Shown here piece after piece: positions 18,646-28,588 of a stretch of DNA of 64,000 bases. Within the stretch, counting starts at the first letter, position 1. Each line of letters starts with the position of its first letter. Source of the DNA: a virus; IMG/VR virus record IMGVR_UViG_3300022205_000001, positions 104,077-168,076 of that record. One strand, given 5' to 3'. The position numbers and the translations under genes were made by a program. The notes beneath the pieces were generated by a model that made no database searches, was not told where the DNA came from, and worked only from the letters and a program-made list of their open reading frames with translations.

Positions 18646-20997
18646 TTAAGAAGAGGATTGATAGGTATTTGCTATGTTCACCTGTGGTGGAGTACCTGTA
18701 ACCGATATCTCTTCGTTGATCAGATATTCTCCGCGCAATTGCATACCAGCAGGGTGCAATAAGTCTTTCAAAATTGACTTATACTTACTGAGTTCTGTTT
18801 CAGATCGAATAATGTAGGAGTAGGTGCTGTAGTACCCACCACTCTCCAACCGCTGGTCTGAACTTAAAAATCCTTCTGTTGTTGAGAAACGTCCAGGAGC
18901 CGTAAATAGATTGCTCAACATGATCGCAACCGCAGTGGCTTTTCCGTTCCCCTTCGTTGAGAGATCGATTGTTGGAGCAGACTGATACCCATATCCATGA
19001 CTAGTGATACGGATGGAACGAATCTTCCCTACAGGTTCTTGCGTCTGTGATGATAATTCAAACTCAGCCCCACCGGACAACACCAATTCTGCTAAAATAT
19101 TTGCTCCTGAGGCAAATGGATTGTTCGATGTAACATGCACAGTCGGTAGCGCATTTTGACGGTAATTCATCCCTCCGATAAAGTATCGACCATACACTCC
19201 CATCTTTCGATTTGTGGAGGTTCGCGTGAGCGCCGTATTAACAATCAAATGGGTATCATTGGTGATCGATGTGACATAGCTCGATTCACTGTTGATTTCG
19301 ATTCGGTCATTCGCAAACAATTCTGTGGTAAAGTATGTTCCCGTACCAATAACTTCCGTGTTGGAGACAGAAGGAGTTACATTCACTGTTCCGGTGACAC
19401 GAGAGGGTCTAAAATTGACAGTCTTGATCCCACTATTCGCAACATGGAGGCTTGTAACTTCCGCAGCCGCACCAATCCCAATTCCTACACCAGGAATGTT
19501 CTCAAAGGAGACTTCATCCCCAACTTGATAGTTAACGCCCCCATTTGTTACATTCATCTTTCCAAGAATGCCGAACCAGTTTAATGTGACATTCGCAGTA
19601 GCAACGTTTCCGTTTGCAGTATTACCAGTCACCGTGACAACTAAAGGATCAACAGCTAAAGTTGGTGCAGTATTGAACACGGCGGTGCTGCTAGTGATGA
19701 TCAACTCTGTAATTGGACCCAAACGCTCAACTGAATATTTTCCGAGAATGAAATCAGTAAATGCGGTGCTCATAACAGTGTTCGCATTCTCAGACAGCCC
19801 AGGTGGGAAATAGTAATTGCTATCAGACATTGTGGTGTTCGCCCACAGCGATAACACATCCTGGACAATCGGATATGAATTTGGATGCACCGCTTCCGAG
19901 GTATCCACACTCAAGACGTAGGCATTCAATCCTGTATTTGGCAGTGATGTGATGTATGCGGGTTGACCAATTTGATATCCCACTCCACCAGTTACGACAC
20001 GAATATTTGAAATCAGTGCAGTGAATACGGAGTCAACAATAGCAGTCGCAGAATTCTGTGGAAATCCTCCGGTAATCGTGACCACATCACCGACGTTGTA
20101 GGATTGTCCCCCGTTCGTGATTTCAATGTCGATCAAATATGATATCAGTCGAGCGTAAATATCCACATATAGACCATTGTCTACATCATAGGTCCATCGC
20201 CCACGGAGCACTTCTGATTGTGAAAATGTGCCAAGGGGATTGCTAACCAAAAGGTCTAATTGAGTAACTTCATCAGCAATGATTTCCTGTAATGATTCTG
20301 TGACAGCAGATGCCCCTGATGTTTGTCCGTTGAAACGAACAATGATTTCGCGGTTTGCAAACAGATCAATGAGGTCCGATCCACTGTATGTGACTTTTAT
20401 AACCACATTGGAAGCAGGCGCACTATCGAAAATGATGTACGGTTCATTGGGGGAATGTCGATATCCTGATGATTGTAAGACTCCATCCAAATACACAGTC
20501 GCATCGGCACCACGCGAGTCATCTAATGCCCGAAAACGTGTTGTTGTGCCATCCCCCGTTTGAATCGTCCACATCGTCGGATCAAGACGAAGAGAAGTCA
20601 TATTGACCCATCCACTACTCGATGCACGAAGCACACTGGTGTGCGGGTAATACACTTCGATATTCTGCCCATACAAAAGACGGAACAAGAGTTTTATGGA
20701 TTTCTCCGTACCCTTTGACCGATAGAGTTCTTTTGCATGTTGAATGAAGAACGTTGGGTTACTGAGTTGAGCAGACGAGAACAATGGAAGGAACTGGTTG
20801 ATGAAATAACTTTCAAAGTCATCTAATGTTTCATCGAGGTCAATAGCATCAGGAAGAGACTTACTCAAGTTCATCACTTGCCCAGACGAATCCATCCATG
20901 CGTAGTAGGCTTCTACGAATGCAACAAAGGTGTCATAGTTGCTTCTGATAAATTCAGGAAGCTGTTGTCGAATGAGTAATGAGACTGTATTAGCCAT
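18646..20997 (-). CDS. Baseplate wedge structural protein (gene 7 position)
   Basis: 783 residues. The N-terminus (LIRQQLPEFIRSNYDTFVAF followed by VEAYYAWMD) is a recognisable start of T4-like baseplate proteins in which the polypeptide leads into the wedge core. Middle and C-terminal parts contain repeated beta modules of the form GGVNYQVGD and GYGYQSAPTIDL, also seen in gp6 and gp8 of this phage. It lies exactly between genes 6 and 8, the T4 gene 7 position; T4 gp7 is longer (1032). The gp7 assignment rests on synteny rather than on sequence I can align. Confidence 0.65.
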   Translation of the reverse strand: MANTVSLLIRQQLPEFIRSNYDTFVAFVEAYYAWMDSSGQVMNLSKSLPDAIDLDETLDDFESYFINQFLPLFSSAQLSNPTFFIQHAKELYRSKGTEKSIKLLFRLLYGQNIEVYYPHTSVLRASSSGWVNMTSLRLDPTMWTIQTGDGTTTRFRALDDSRGADATVYLDGVLQSSGYRHSPNEPYIIFDSAPASNVVIKVTYSGSDLIDLFANREIIVRFNGQTSGASAVTESLQEIIADEVTQLDLLVSNPLGTFSQSEVLRGRWTYDVDNGLYVDIYARLISYLIDIEITNGGQSYNVGDVVTITGGFPQNSATAIVDSVFTALISNIRVVTGGVGYQIGQPAYITSLPNTGLNAYVLSVDTSEAVHPNSYPIVQDVLSLWANTTMSDSNYYFPPGLSENANTVMSTAFTDFILGKYSVERLGPITELIITSSTAVFNTAPTLAVDPLVVTVTGNTANGNVATANVTLNWFGILGKMNVTNGGVNYQVGDEVSFENIPGVGIGIGAAAEVTSLHVANSGIKTVNFRPSRVTGTVNVTPSVSNTEVIGTGTYFTTELFANDRIEINSESSYVTSITNDTHLIVNTALTRTSTNRKMGVYGRYFIGGMNYRQNALPTVHVTSNNPFASGANILAELVLSGGAEFELSSQTQEPVGKIRSIRITSHGYGYQSAPTIDLSTKGNGKATAVAIMLSNLFTAPGRFSTTEGFLSSDQRLESGGYYSTYSYIIRSETELSKYKSILKDLLHPAGMQLRGEYLINEEISVTGTPPQVNIANTYQSSS

Positions 20998-20999
20998 AG

Positions 21000-23036
21000 T
21001 TATCGTATCGAGACTGAAATTCCGATAGCCGTTGGGTCATCAGAATCAAGAATGAGTAATTGGTTGCGTTGCGTTTCAATAATTGATGAATCTGGCTGCA
21101 CACTGATACGAACATCCCCTTCATCAGTGAGGGATTCAAGCACTGCAAGGTTATTGATAATTACTTCCCCCGTATGATAATCAATCGTTCCGATTTCTGG
21201 ATCGATATCAATTTTCTCCGAGAATGTGTTGTAGTAGAACAGCCGGATTGTTCCATACTTTGACTGCAAGACTGCCGATGCGGCTCCCTCTGATCCATCT
21301 CCAGTAATGGTCACAATGGCAGAAGTATATCCACTTCCACGTTTTGTGACGGTGATTGACTCAATCTTGCCGTTTACAATCTTCGCTTCTGCGGTCGCTC
21401 CTGATCCATCACCTGTGATCATGACCGTTGGAGCCACGGTATAATTGTAGCCTGGATTTGTGACGGTGATTGAATCGATACCAGTTGACGAATTGAACAC
21501 TTCTTCAAGGTATGCTGTTCTTTGAGTACCGGTATTGTCGTTGACCACAAATGCTGTAGACTTCAAGGCATGTTGAATTGGTGCGTATCGCAATGCGGTT
21601 CCGAAGTTTATCGCATAGGTAACACGAGTGTTTAGTGTTGGAGTAAAACGCTTCTCCAATCGAACCGTCGTGTCTGATCCAATAATCGCGGTAAGAGAAT
21701 CGTCAACGGCCCGTCCAAATTTAGAAATAACAAAACTTGCTCCGAACTGATTGAACGTATCATCACAATATGTAATGATAGCATCACGCACAGTCGAAGC
21801 GATTTGTGTTGATGTGAGAAGAGTTTCTTTTCCATCCACTTCAACATTCGTTTCAAACTTTAGATACACATAGTCTGGATCAACTAACACTGGGGTAATC
21901 GTCAAGATGGTGAGCGGGGAGAGAGTTGTTTCGATGATACGGGACTTCTCCGCATTATTCAATACCACCCCTTCCTTCGGAGCAATGGAGATATACACTT
22001 TTCCGTATACTGGAGGAATGTTATCTTCTCCACCCCACACGAACACACTCTGGATGTATGGATATCGTGCCTTTAGAAGGACTTCATAATCTTTCTGTGT
22101 GACTGCACGGTTCTGTGCGGTATATGCTAATGGGGCATTTGCACGAATATCATCATCTGTTTCCCGATCTGCTCCACCTGATGCCGCAGAGACGGATGAA
22201 ACAATAACGTTAGAGAAACCGCCGATTGCGCCTGTAGCAAACGAATTCGCTTTGTTTGCGAGTTCCCCGACCGTTGTCAAATACGAAACAAGAACAATGT
22301 TTCCGTTCGATAATGCTTTCGAGATTGCCCCGTCACCGAACGTGACTTTGTATTTGTTGTCTGCGGTTGGAGACAAATAATACACAGCAGAATTGGCAGT
22401 CGTCTCGGTAATATCAGTTGACAGGGTATACACTTCAGATGAAGTATTCACGTCAGACACCTGGACGGTCACGAGCATGGTATCCGTATCAATATCGTCA
22501 TTTGGAAGATCAAACTGTGATTTTGGATTTGTCAATGCATTATATGTGAACGTAGCAAGTTGCGGGGTACCTGCTTTGAGTTCAAGATCTGAAAAGGTAA
22601 AGACTCCAGCTTCCTTATAGACGGTTTGTGCGCCAGCGTTCACGAATGTGTAGTTGACGCCATCGATAGATTCAGATTGAAATTCCGTGAATCGTTCTAA
22701 TGTCAACACTGATTGTGTATTCCCACCAGGAGGAGTGACTACGACATCTACGATAGCAGTAGGCGCTCGTCTCGATACTGGCAGATAGTTGAGTGATTTA
22801 GCATGAGAGAGGATAGAATTTCTCAACTGTGCGGAATCCATAAACAACTCATTTGCCATCATGTTATAGTACACAGAGTTGTAGTATGTGTTATACGCAA
22901 GGAGATTGATAAGAATAGAAAGGGCTGAACCTTCAAAGTTGTAATCAGTGAATGTGGATTGCGAATTCAAATAGTTTTTGAGGTTCGTCTTGATATTCTC
23001 AAACTCAAGTTCTGAGATAATCAGCTTTTCTGGCAT
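21000..23036 (-). CDS. 6: Baseplate wedge protein gp6 (baseplate J-like)
   Basis: 678 residues, close to T4 gp6 (660). The N-terminus (FENIKTNLKNYLNSQSTFTDYNFEGSAL... with NLLAYNTYYNSVYYNMMANE near residue 50) is diagnostic of the gp6/Baseplate_J family, whose members form the dodecameric ring at the inner baseplate. A DDDIRANAPLAYTAQNRAVT segment near residue 300 is the typical J-family core. It is coupled to gene 25 immediately upstream (one base between the genes). Confidence 0.92.
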   Translation of the reverse strand: MPEKLIISELEFENIKTNLKNYLNSQSTFTDYNFEGSALSILINLLAYNTYYNSVYYNMMANELFMDSAQLRNSILSHAKSLNYLPVSRRAPTAIVDVVVTPPGGNTQSVLTLERFTEFQSESIDGVNYTFVNAGAQTVYKEAGVFTFSDLELKAGTPQLATFTYNALTNPKSQFDLPNDDIDTDTMLVTVQVSDVNTSSEVYTLSTDITETTANSAVYYLSPTADNKYKVTFGDGAISKALSNGNIVLVSYLTTVGELANKANSFATGAIGGFSNVIVSSVSAASGGADRETDDDIRANAPLAYTAQNRAVTQKDYEVLLKARYPYIQSVFVWGGEDNIPPVYGKVYISIAPKEGVVLNNAEKSRIIETTLSPLTILTITPVLVDPDYVYLKFETNVEVDGKETLLTSTQIASTVRDAIITYCDDTFNQFGASFVISKFGRAVDDSLTAIIGSDTTVRLEKRFTPTLNTRVTYAINFGTALRYAPIQHALKSTAFVVNDNTGTQRTAYLEEVFNSSTGIDSITVTNPGYNYTVAPTVMITGDGSGATAEAKIVNGKIESITVTKRGSGYTSAIVTITGDGSEGAASAVLQSKYGTIRLFYYNTFSEKIDIDPEIGTIDYHTGEVIINNLAVLESLTDEGDVRISVQPDSSIIETQRNQLLILDSDDPTAIGISVSIR

Positions 23037-23037
23037 G

Positions 23038-23427
23038 TTACCTTACCTTTTGGAGAATGAAGTCCACTTTGAATGGATCTGGAAACGTTGAAATGAATAC
23101 ACGAAGCATGACATTATACTGATTTTCGTCTTCATCAGGAGTCACGATCAAAGACTGAATGGTTGCTCTCGGTTCAAAGTTTTCAATTGTTTCTTGAATG
23201 AAACGAGAAATGTCACGGGCCGTGAATTCTGACACATTCTCAAACAATAATCGCCGCAAATTGCTTCCTACATCAGGTTGAAAGGGTGACTCGTAGTGAT
23301 TCATTTGAAGCAGGTGCATAATTGATTGCACAACAGCATTTGCATCCGTCTTTAGGACAAGATCCTTTCTGACAGGATGTATTCCGAAATCCAATGAAAA
23401 ATCTTGGTAAATGATCGTGTTTGCCAT
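23038..23427 (-). CDS. 25: Baseplate wedge protein gp25
   Basis: 129 residues, the family's usual length (T4 gp25 is 132). Conserved features are KTDANAVVQSIMHLL, the SPFQPDVGSNLRRLLFE segment (the gp25 EPR-like core region) and EPRA near residue 90. It forms the wedge core bundle with gp6 and the gp53/gp7 helices and nucleates the sheath. A late promoter box lies 7-14 bases upstream, so the transcript would be essentially leaderless unless it starts further upstream. Confidence 0.93.
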   Translation of the reverse strand: MANTIIYQDFSLDFGIHPVRKDLVLKTDANAVVQSIMHLLQMNHYESPFQPDVGSNLRRLLFENVSEFTARDISRFIQETIENFEPRATIQSLIVTPDEDENQYNVMLRVFISTFPDPFKVDFILQKVR

Positions 23428-23433
23428 AATGGT

Positions 23434-23441
23434 TATTTATA
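23434..23441 (-). promoter_or_regulatory. T4-type late promoter box close to gene 25
   Basis: TATAAATA on the minus strand overlapping the stop codon of the upstream gene and only 7 bases from the gp25 start codon. The predicted start site would fall at or next to the ATG. Confidence 0.5.
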
Positions 23442-24213
23442 TGGTCTTCTTTCCTAGAAGATTCAAAAATCCTCCAGGATTGGTATTGCTGATTGTATCA
23501 AAAACAAAGTGGGCGCAAGCATTTTCGTTCAAGGCTTCCAGTGCTAACCCTAATGCGGCATTCTGTAGCTGATTGACGCAGTTATGAAGAAATTGGGAGT
23601 CTTTATTCATGATCCCGCGCACCCCATTCGCTATCTGTGACATAAGATCGGCAATATCTGTCACAGTCGCCGCTCCACGCTCAAGCCTCTGTAGCAAACT
23701 GGCAACTGACGCTGAATAGGAGTTGAATGTATCCTGGGAGAATAATCCAGTAGCACCCCCGATTACGGCGAGACAATCGGAACCTGCATTCATGATTGTC
23801 ATCATATTCTGCATCTGTAGTCCAATGGACAAAATTTGTTGCAGACCAGGTGCCTCGATCCCCTGACTTTTCAGGATGCCGGATAGCCGTCCGGTGTGCA
23901 TAAGAAAGTTTCCAAGAGAAGTCCGAACATCTTGAAATGGATCAGATGAAAGATATGTAAGGGCCTCACTTTGGGTCATGGCTGGATTGGTGACCGTTCC
24001 TGTTGATACGTCAGTGACATGGGTTTCAATTCTCTGGATAGCATCTCCCAAAAAGTTTGTGGATTGAACCATCGGATTGGTGAAGAGTGATCCAGGGTCA
24101 CTAGTCATCTTATTGATAATCGTCTTGGACACATCCGACACCCCTGACGAAGAGGTAGGGAGCCTCGGTATGTCTAAACTTGGGATATGGGAAAAGTCTA
24201 AATTGAATGGCAT
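23437..24213 (-). CDS. Baseplate-region structural protein of unknown function
   Basis: 258 residues from ATG 24213 (MPFNLDFSHIPSLDIPRLP). That start follows the PAAR gene's stop directly; an upstream extension would overlap it. Mostly helical, with hydrophobic heptads around residues 120-200. It lies between the PAAR tip gene and gene 25, so a hub, spike or chaperone role is likely. I do not recognise a T4 orthologue. Confidence 0.6.
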   Translation of the reverse strand: MPFNLDFSHIPSLDIPRLPTSSSGVSDVSKTIINKMTSDPGSLFTNPMVQSTNFLGDAIQRIETHVTDVSTGTVTNPAMTQSEALTYLSSDPFQDVRTSLGNFLMHTGRLSGILKSQGIEAPGLQQILSIGLQMQNMMTIMNAGSDCLAVIGGATGLFSQDTFNSYSASVASLLQRLERGAATVTDIADLMSQIANGVRGIMNKDSQFLHNCVNQLQNAALGLALEALNENACAHFVFDTISNTNPGGFLNLLGKKTI

Positions 24214-24215
24214 AG

Positions 24216-24527
24216 TTATCCTGCAAAAGTAGTAGTTGATCCTGTGAGTGCAATCGAGCCACAATTGATAACATCAGTCATTCTCATGAGTGGCATTCCA
24301 TTACAAAATACTGTGGGGGAACCTGTTACTCCGATTCCACTATGAACACTTATAATGTTTGTATGTGGTGCCCAGGTATCTAGTCCAGCCCGCACAGCAG
24401 GGAGACCGTCCACGAAGACATCAGGAGAACCAGTCATTGCTGGTCTCGGTGGAAAGAACGTCGGGCCCGCCGGATGGCCACTACACATATCCACACCCAT
24501 GCGAACAATCCCAAGAGGTATTCCCAT
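24216..24527 (-). CDS. PAAR-domain spike tip protein (gp5.4-like)
   Basis: 103 residues, the normal size of a PAAR protein. The PAAR repeats VFVDGLPAVRAGLDTW and VFCNGMPLMRMTD are clear, with His/Cys residues (GHPAG, CNGMP, NCGS) placed to hold the metal ion at the tip. PAAR proteins cap the central membrane-piercing spike. It lies directly after the gp5-like spike gene, as expected for a T4 gp5.4 counterpart. Confidence 0.9.
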   Translation of the reverse strand: MGIPLGIVRMGVDMCSGHPAGPTFFPPRPAMTGSPDVFVDGLPAVRAGLDTWAPHTNIISVHSGIGVTGSPTVFCNGMPLMRMTDVINCGSIALTGSTTTFAG

Positions 24528-24528
24528 G

Positions 24529-25551
24529 TTACTCCAATGTAATCGATCCAGCCGTAACCACGGTTACTGGAGTTGGTGGTGTACCTGAGACTACTCCCGG
24601 TCCGTTTAGATTCATGGGAATTCCACTCAAATCCATCGGCCCACTCGCAACATGACTCTGTGTTGTGCCCTGAGTTTTTATCTGACCAAGTGCTGAAATA
24701 TTCACATCCCCGGCTGCCTCTAACACAAGATCTCCGCCGGCTTTCAAGTTGATCGCCCCACTTGCTGTAATATTGACATCTCCATGAACAACGATATTCT
24801 TGTCTCCAAGAACAATTTCATAATGTGTGGCATGGACTCGTGACACTTTTGTTCCATCTGGATGCACTTCATCAAATGTTCCTGACCGATGATAAATGTG
24901 CAAGCGTTCTGCTCCAGGTGTATCATCCAATTCGATAAGGTGACCTGCTTCTGTTTCAATGACATGATTATACGGATACTGGGCAGCGTATGGTGTGGTT
25001 GGTTCGGACCATGATCCTCCGCCAGCAGTAGGTACCCCTGACGTGATAGTATTTTTCTTGAATTGGATCGGAGTCAACGATGTTTTTTCATTTCTCGCCA
25101 TCCGTGAAACGGTGGATTCGTTCAATGGGTGTGGATTGCGCTGCCCCGTTCCTTCTGTAATACTAACCGGTCCACTCGATACACGTAACGATTTCGGAGG
25201 CTTAGGTGCTGCCTTCAATTGTGCCGCAGTTCTTGGATCTGAAAATCCTTTTGACGCTGGGCGCAGTTCTGCGGGAACCCCATGCAATGACCCCATGATA
25301 ACAGGCACCTGAGCGTCATGCCCATCGACATAGAACCCCATAACAAAATCGCCCTCTTTCAGAGCGACATTTACGGATACCAATGTCTGAGCCCATGGTA
25401 ATTGTTCACTTGGAAGATCGGATTTGTTTTCAGTGTGCGCTCCAATAATTCGCACACGATATCGACCTGCTTTTTGGGGGTCCTGTCGATCTTCAACAAC
25501 TCCCATCCACCACACAAATTCCATACCGAGATTCTGATCATGTTCTTGCAT
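24529..25551 (-). CDS. Baseplate central spike protein, gp5-like without lysozyme domain
   Basis: 340 residues against 575 for T4 gp5. Residues ~10-105 form an OB-fold domain (WWMGVVEDRQDPQKAGRYRV ... VIMGSLHG). A linker follows to about 200. Residues ~205-340 form a repeat beta-helix (YEIVLGDKNIVVHGDVNITA, GGDLVLEAAGDVNISALG). The lysozyme domain that lies between these two parts in T4 gp5 is absent. It trimerises to form the needle under the hub and carries the PAAR tip. It is coupled by overlap to the hub gene. Confidence 0.85.
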   Translation of the reverse strand: MQEHDQNLGMEFVWWMGVVEDRQDPQKAGRYRVRIIGAHTENKSDLPSEQLPWAQTLVSVNVALKEGDFVMGFYVDGHDAQVPVIMGSLHGVPAELRPASKGFSDPRTAAQLKAAPKPPKSLRVSSGPVSITEGTGQRNPHPLNESTVSRMARNEKTSLTPIQFKKNTITSGVPTAGGGSWSEPTTPYAAQYPYNHVIETEAGHLIELDDTPGAERLHIYHRSGTFDEVHPDGTKVSRVHATHYEIVLGDKNIVVHGDVNITASGAINLKAGGDLVLEAAGDVNISALGQIKTQGTTQSHVASGPMDLSGIPMNLNGPGVVSGTPPTPVTVVTAGSITLE

Positions 25552-26852
25552 TATCGAGACCTTATAGCATTCATCGCTGGTGAGCCAAATGACTCAGCAG
25601 GCAATGAAGACGTGAGACTATCTTTTGATATTTCAAGGATACAAACATAGTGTGTGCGTTGTATTTTGTGACGCACCGCAGTGATCAAATAATTCCCACT
25701 GTAGAGTTCATCAATTAACTTTGATTCTCGTGAAGGGGTTCCCCCTACAGCAAAGTTTGCTTGCACTACTTGCCCAGCACGAAGAATGATGTTACCAGGC
25801 AATGCGACTTTCATTTGAAATCCGTGTAACCCCGCGAGATACGAGTTTCGTTGTAGTAACCATGTATCGGGTTTGAGTTTGTTGCTCGCCACGCGAAAGA
25901 ATGATTCGTGATGTTCAGTGACGGATTTATTCGTACGGTCTTCATTCAACTGCAAATGTGGAAAATTATTCAAATGCTTTGTCTGTTTGAATAATGTAGA
26001 AGAGTCTGTCGAACTCAGTGTGATCTTCTGTGCGAATGGATCAACCATCGTCAGCTTGCCTGCATAGGTACCTATTCCAAATCCCCGAAGCATATCAGGA
26101 GAATTGTGCATTTCATACTCAAACGCAGATTCGTGCTTGATCGTCGTATCGGATTTCTCCTCTTTTTCCCCTGCAAAGTTTACTGGCATAAAATTGATTG
26201 CCTGCAAAGGCTCTTGTTGCGTCAATGTTTCAATCGGCTTGAAATGATATCCCTGTGAATCCTCGAAAAAGACAAATGACGCACTTGCTGCCTGGGCAGT
26301 CTTTCCCATTCGTGCAAGCCAATTGATTGCATAGAATGGTCTCCAATACGGAATAACGATATCAAATGTTCCTTGTGTGTCGAGTATATCTGTTGATTGT
26401 AATTTCTTGGGATTGATCTTTAGATACGTCATGCAGATATCGCGCACCATGGCGCTGATAGTTTGTCCCTTGTAAGACTTAGAAATCTTGACGGACTCAC
26501 TCACGATGGCTTCTTCTGAACAAAAATGGAGTATGTACCGTTCTGTGGTGGTGTCTTTCTGTCTATCGGAAATTTTATAAACACGGAATACTTTCTTGAT
26601 CTTCCACGGACTAGACGGTTTGGAGACCGTGATCATCAAAAATTCCATACCAATGATCGGAAGTTGATTGATCAAGTTGTTTGTATCCTGAACGAGAAGT
26701 GATCCATTCATAGTGTTGCCAAATAGATCCTCGTGAAGGTTCAACTCGACCATAATTTCTCGTAAATCTACAGAACGACCAGATGTGCCTACCAGAAGCA
26801 ATTCTTCGATGCTACAATCAGTCGCTTTCGCTACACCATCAAGAATCGGCAT
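25551..26852 (-). CDS. Baseplate hub protein (gp27-like)
   Basis: 433 residues, near T4 gp27 (391). N-terminal LNLHEDLFGNTMNGSLLVQD followed by LINQLPIIG, then a PYWRPFYAINWLARMGKTAQ segment near residue 180, are typical of the T4/P2 gpD hub fold. Partners are the spike encoded next to it and the tail tube. Function is inferred from family pattern and position. Confidence 0.75.
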   Translation of the reverse strand: MPILDGVAKATDCSIEELLLVGTSGRSVDLREIMVELNLHEDLFGNTMNGSLLVQDTNNLINQLPIIGMEFLMITVSKPSSPWKIKKVFRVYKISDRQKDTTTERYILHFCSEEAIVSESVKISKSYKGQTISAMVRDICMTYLKINPKKLQSTDILDTQGTFDIVIPYWRPFYAINWLARMGKTAQAASASFVFFEDSQGYHFKPIETLTQQEPLQAINFMPVNFAGEKEEKSDTTIKHESAFEYEMHNSPDMLRGFGIGTYAGKLTMVDPFAQKITLSSTDSSTLFKQTKHLNNFPHLQLNEDRTNKSVTEHHESFFRVASNKLKPDTWLLQRNSYLAGLHGFQMKVALPGNIILRAGQVVQANFAVGGTPSRESKLIDELYSGNYLITAVRHKIQRTHYVCILEISKDSLTSSLPAESFGSPAMNAIRSR

Positions 26853-26857
26853 ATGTA

Positions 26858-27487
26858 TTACTCTTGTGTATTGAGAAGGGTTTCAAGTTCAGCGACTACC
26901 TGAGGAATGAATGTATCTTTGAGCAATTTGATTGATCGCTTCTGCTCATTGAGATCAATTTCATAGGTATAGCAGTCCACCGATGAACGGGAAATTGTTT
27001 TTGTCACCGTGTTTCCATCAGAGAAGGTGAAGACTTCAGGAACAAGGCTTACAAGACTATCATACTTAGTTTGATCGATAACTGTCGTTTCTTCGCTTGC
27101 ATTCCCTAACGAATCAGTTTTTGTGATTGTCATGGTGTAATGATGAATCGTGGAGGATGCCAGTGCAAGCGAACCATATTTGTCTGTGACATATGCAACA
27201 AGATCCCCATAGTTCTTTGGCCAATCCAACAAGGGATCACGAATATTGTTCAGAAGAGTAATTACCCAGAAGTACTTGGGTGACCCGTATTCCTTATCCG
27301 CAACGATTTCAGGAGATTCCCCTTCAATAACCTGATACGTGTAGTAGGCCTCTCGGTTTTGGAGGATGTTCTTGATCGGTGCCGCACGATGAAAGATATC
27401 CGTTACCCACTCATACTCTCCAGGAGCCGTCTGTGGGTTTAAGGAGTATCTGTGAAATGGAAAATTGGAAAAATATGCCGCAGGCAT
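26858..27487 (-). CDS. 53: Baseplate wedge protein gp53
   Basis: 209 residues, similar to T4 gp53 (196). The N-terminal motif YFSNFPFHRYSLN and the LysM-like segment ESPEIVADKEYGSPKYFWVI with NNIRDP are hallmarks of the gp53 family. It clamps wedges together in the inner baseplate ring. The start overlaps nothing; the stop is five bases before the hub gene. Confidence 0.9.
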   Translation of the reverse strand: MPAAYFSNFPFHRYSLNPQTAPGEYEWVTDIFHRAAPIKNILQNREAYYTYQVIEGESPEIVADKEYGSPKYFWVITLLNNIRDPLLDWPKNYGDLVAYVTDKYGSLALASSTIHHYTMTITKTDSLGNASEETTVIDQTKYDSLVSLVPEVFTFSDGNTVTKTISRSSVDCYTYEIDLNEQKRSIKLLKDTFIPQVVAELETLLNTQE

Positions 27488-28563
27488 TAGTACCCCTTCT
27501 CATGAATGAGTTCTTTGGTGATGTATTCCAGTTCTTTGAAACGTAGCGTCAAGCGAGTATGCACAGGCATATCATCACGATAAAATGCAGAACCAGTTGC
27601 GCCATAGTCTACAGTAATATCTTCCAAAACACAGGAAGAAATTTTTCCCATTTTCTGATTGGAAAATTCAATATCAAAGTCCGATGGTGGAACAAAGTAT
27701 CGTCCGAAGACTCCCCCTCCCTTGAGGATTTCAGGAGCCGCATGGAACTTAAATGCTTGAATGATATCGTAGACGGCTTTCCCCTCTTCTTGTGAACGAG
27801 GGGCAAATATAAACTCAAAATTGAAAGAACGGAGAACTGGGGTTTCGTAAATGACATCGATTTGGGGATTGAGAGCCATCCCAAACGTGTTCAATGCGAA
27901 ATTCACATCCCCCGTTGCCCGACCGACAGCTTCAGCCCCCAATGCTTTAAATTCGTTGCCTTTTTTTGATAGACTGGCGAGTTTAGCAGGATCACCACCT
28001 GAATCAATCAATTCCTTAATTGATTTGATCGCACTATCAGAGGCGCCAGCCACCCCCAATGCCATTCCAGGAAGGGTTGAAGAAAGTGCGGATTCACTGA
28101 ATTGATTCTGGAAACTCCAAGAGAGTGTATCCGGCATATACAAACGGATACCAACTGTGGTGCGAGAAGTTTTTCGATTGAATCCGAATGTTCCACCGAA
28201 CATTGATCGACCAGTGATACCAGGCCGGCTTCGTTGATTGATAGCGACTGTTGATTCAATAAAATTCCCCTTTTCGTCCTTAGCCCTTTTTCCTAATGGA
28301 GACGAATCAGCATACTTTGAGAGATTGCGAATATTGACAAAGAATGTGATATAATGGGGATGGCGAGTATTATCCCCAAGTATCAATGGATATTTGAGAT
28401 AGGTGTATCCATACTTCTGTTGTGCAGCAATTTTTTCATTTGTTTGTTTCCGATTTTCAGGTTGGACTTCAGCTTGTATTGCTCCATACAGTTCTTTCCC
28501 CTTCCTCTGAACGGTGTCAATACTTTCCGAAACCATATTTCCAACGTAATCGACCAGTCCCAT
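27487..28563 (-). CDS. 48: Baseplate tail-tube cap/initiator (gp48/gp54-like)
   Basis: 358 residues (T4 gp48 is 364). The C-terminal part FEFIFAPRSQEEGKAVYDII with FKFHAAPE and FGRYFVPPSDFDIEF is the tube-type fold of the gp48/gp54 family, which sits on the hub and starts tail-tube polymerisation. The one-base overlap with gene 53 implies coupling. Choice of 48 over 54 rests on length and on usage in T4-like cyanophages, so the symbol is tentative. Confidence 0.72.
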   Translation of the reverse strand: MGLVDYVGNMVSESIDTVQRKGKELYGAIQAEVQPENRKQTNEKIAAQQKYGYTYLKYPLILGDNTRHPHYITFFVNIRNLSKYADSSPLGKRAKDEKGNFIESTVAINQRSRPGITGRSMFGGTFGFNRKTSRTTVGIRLYMPDTLSWSFQNQFSESALSSTLPGMALGVAGASDSAIKSIKELIDSGGDPAKLASLSKKGNEFKALGAEAVGRATGDVNFALNTFGMALNPQIDVIYETPVLRSFNFEFIFAPRSQEEGKAVYDIIQAFKFHAAPEILKGGGVFGRYFVPPSDFDIEFSNQKMGKISSCVLEDITVDYGATGSAFYRDDMPVHTRLTLRFKELEYITKELIHEKGY

Positions 28564-28568
28564 AAATA
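28561..28568 (+). promoter_or_regulatory. Late promoter-like box for the rightward gene 4 operon
   Basis: CATAAATA followed by CCCCC on the plus strand, 46 bases before ATG 28614. One mismatch to the T4 late consensus. It overlaps the start codon of the leftward gene. Confidence 0.55.
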
Positions 28569-28588
28569 CCCCCTTAGTGGTTATAGTA

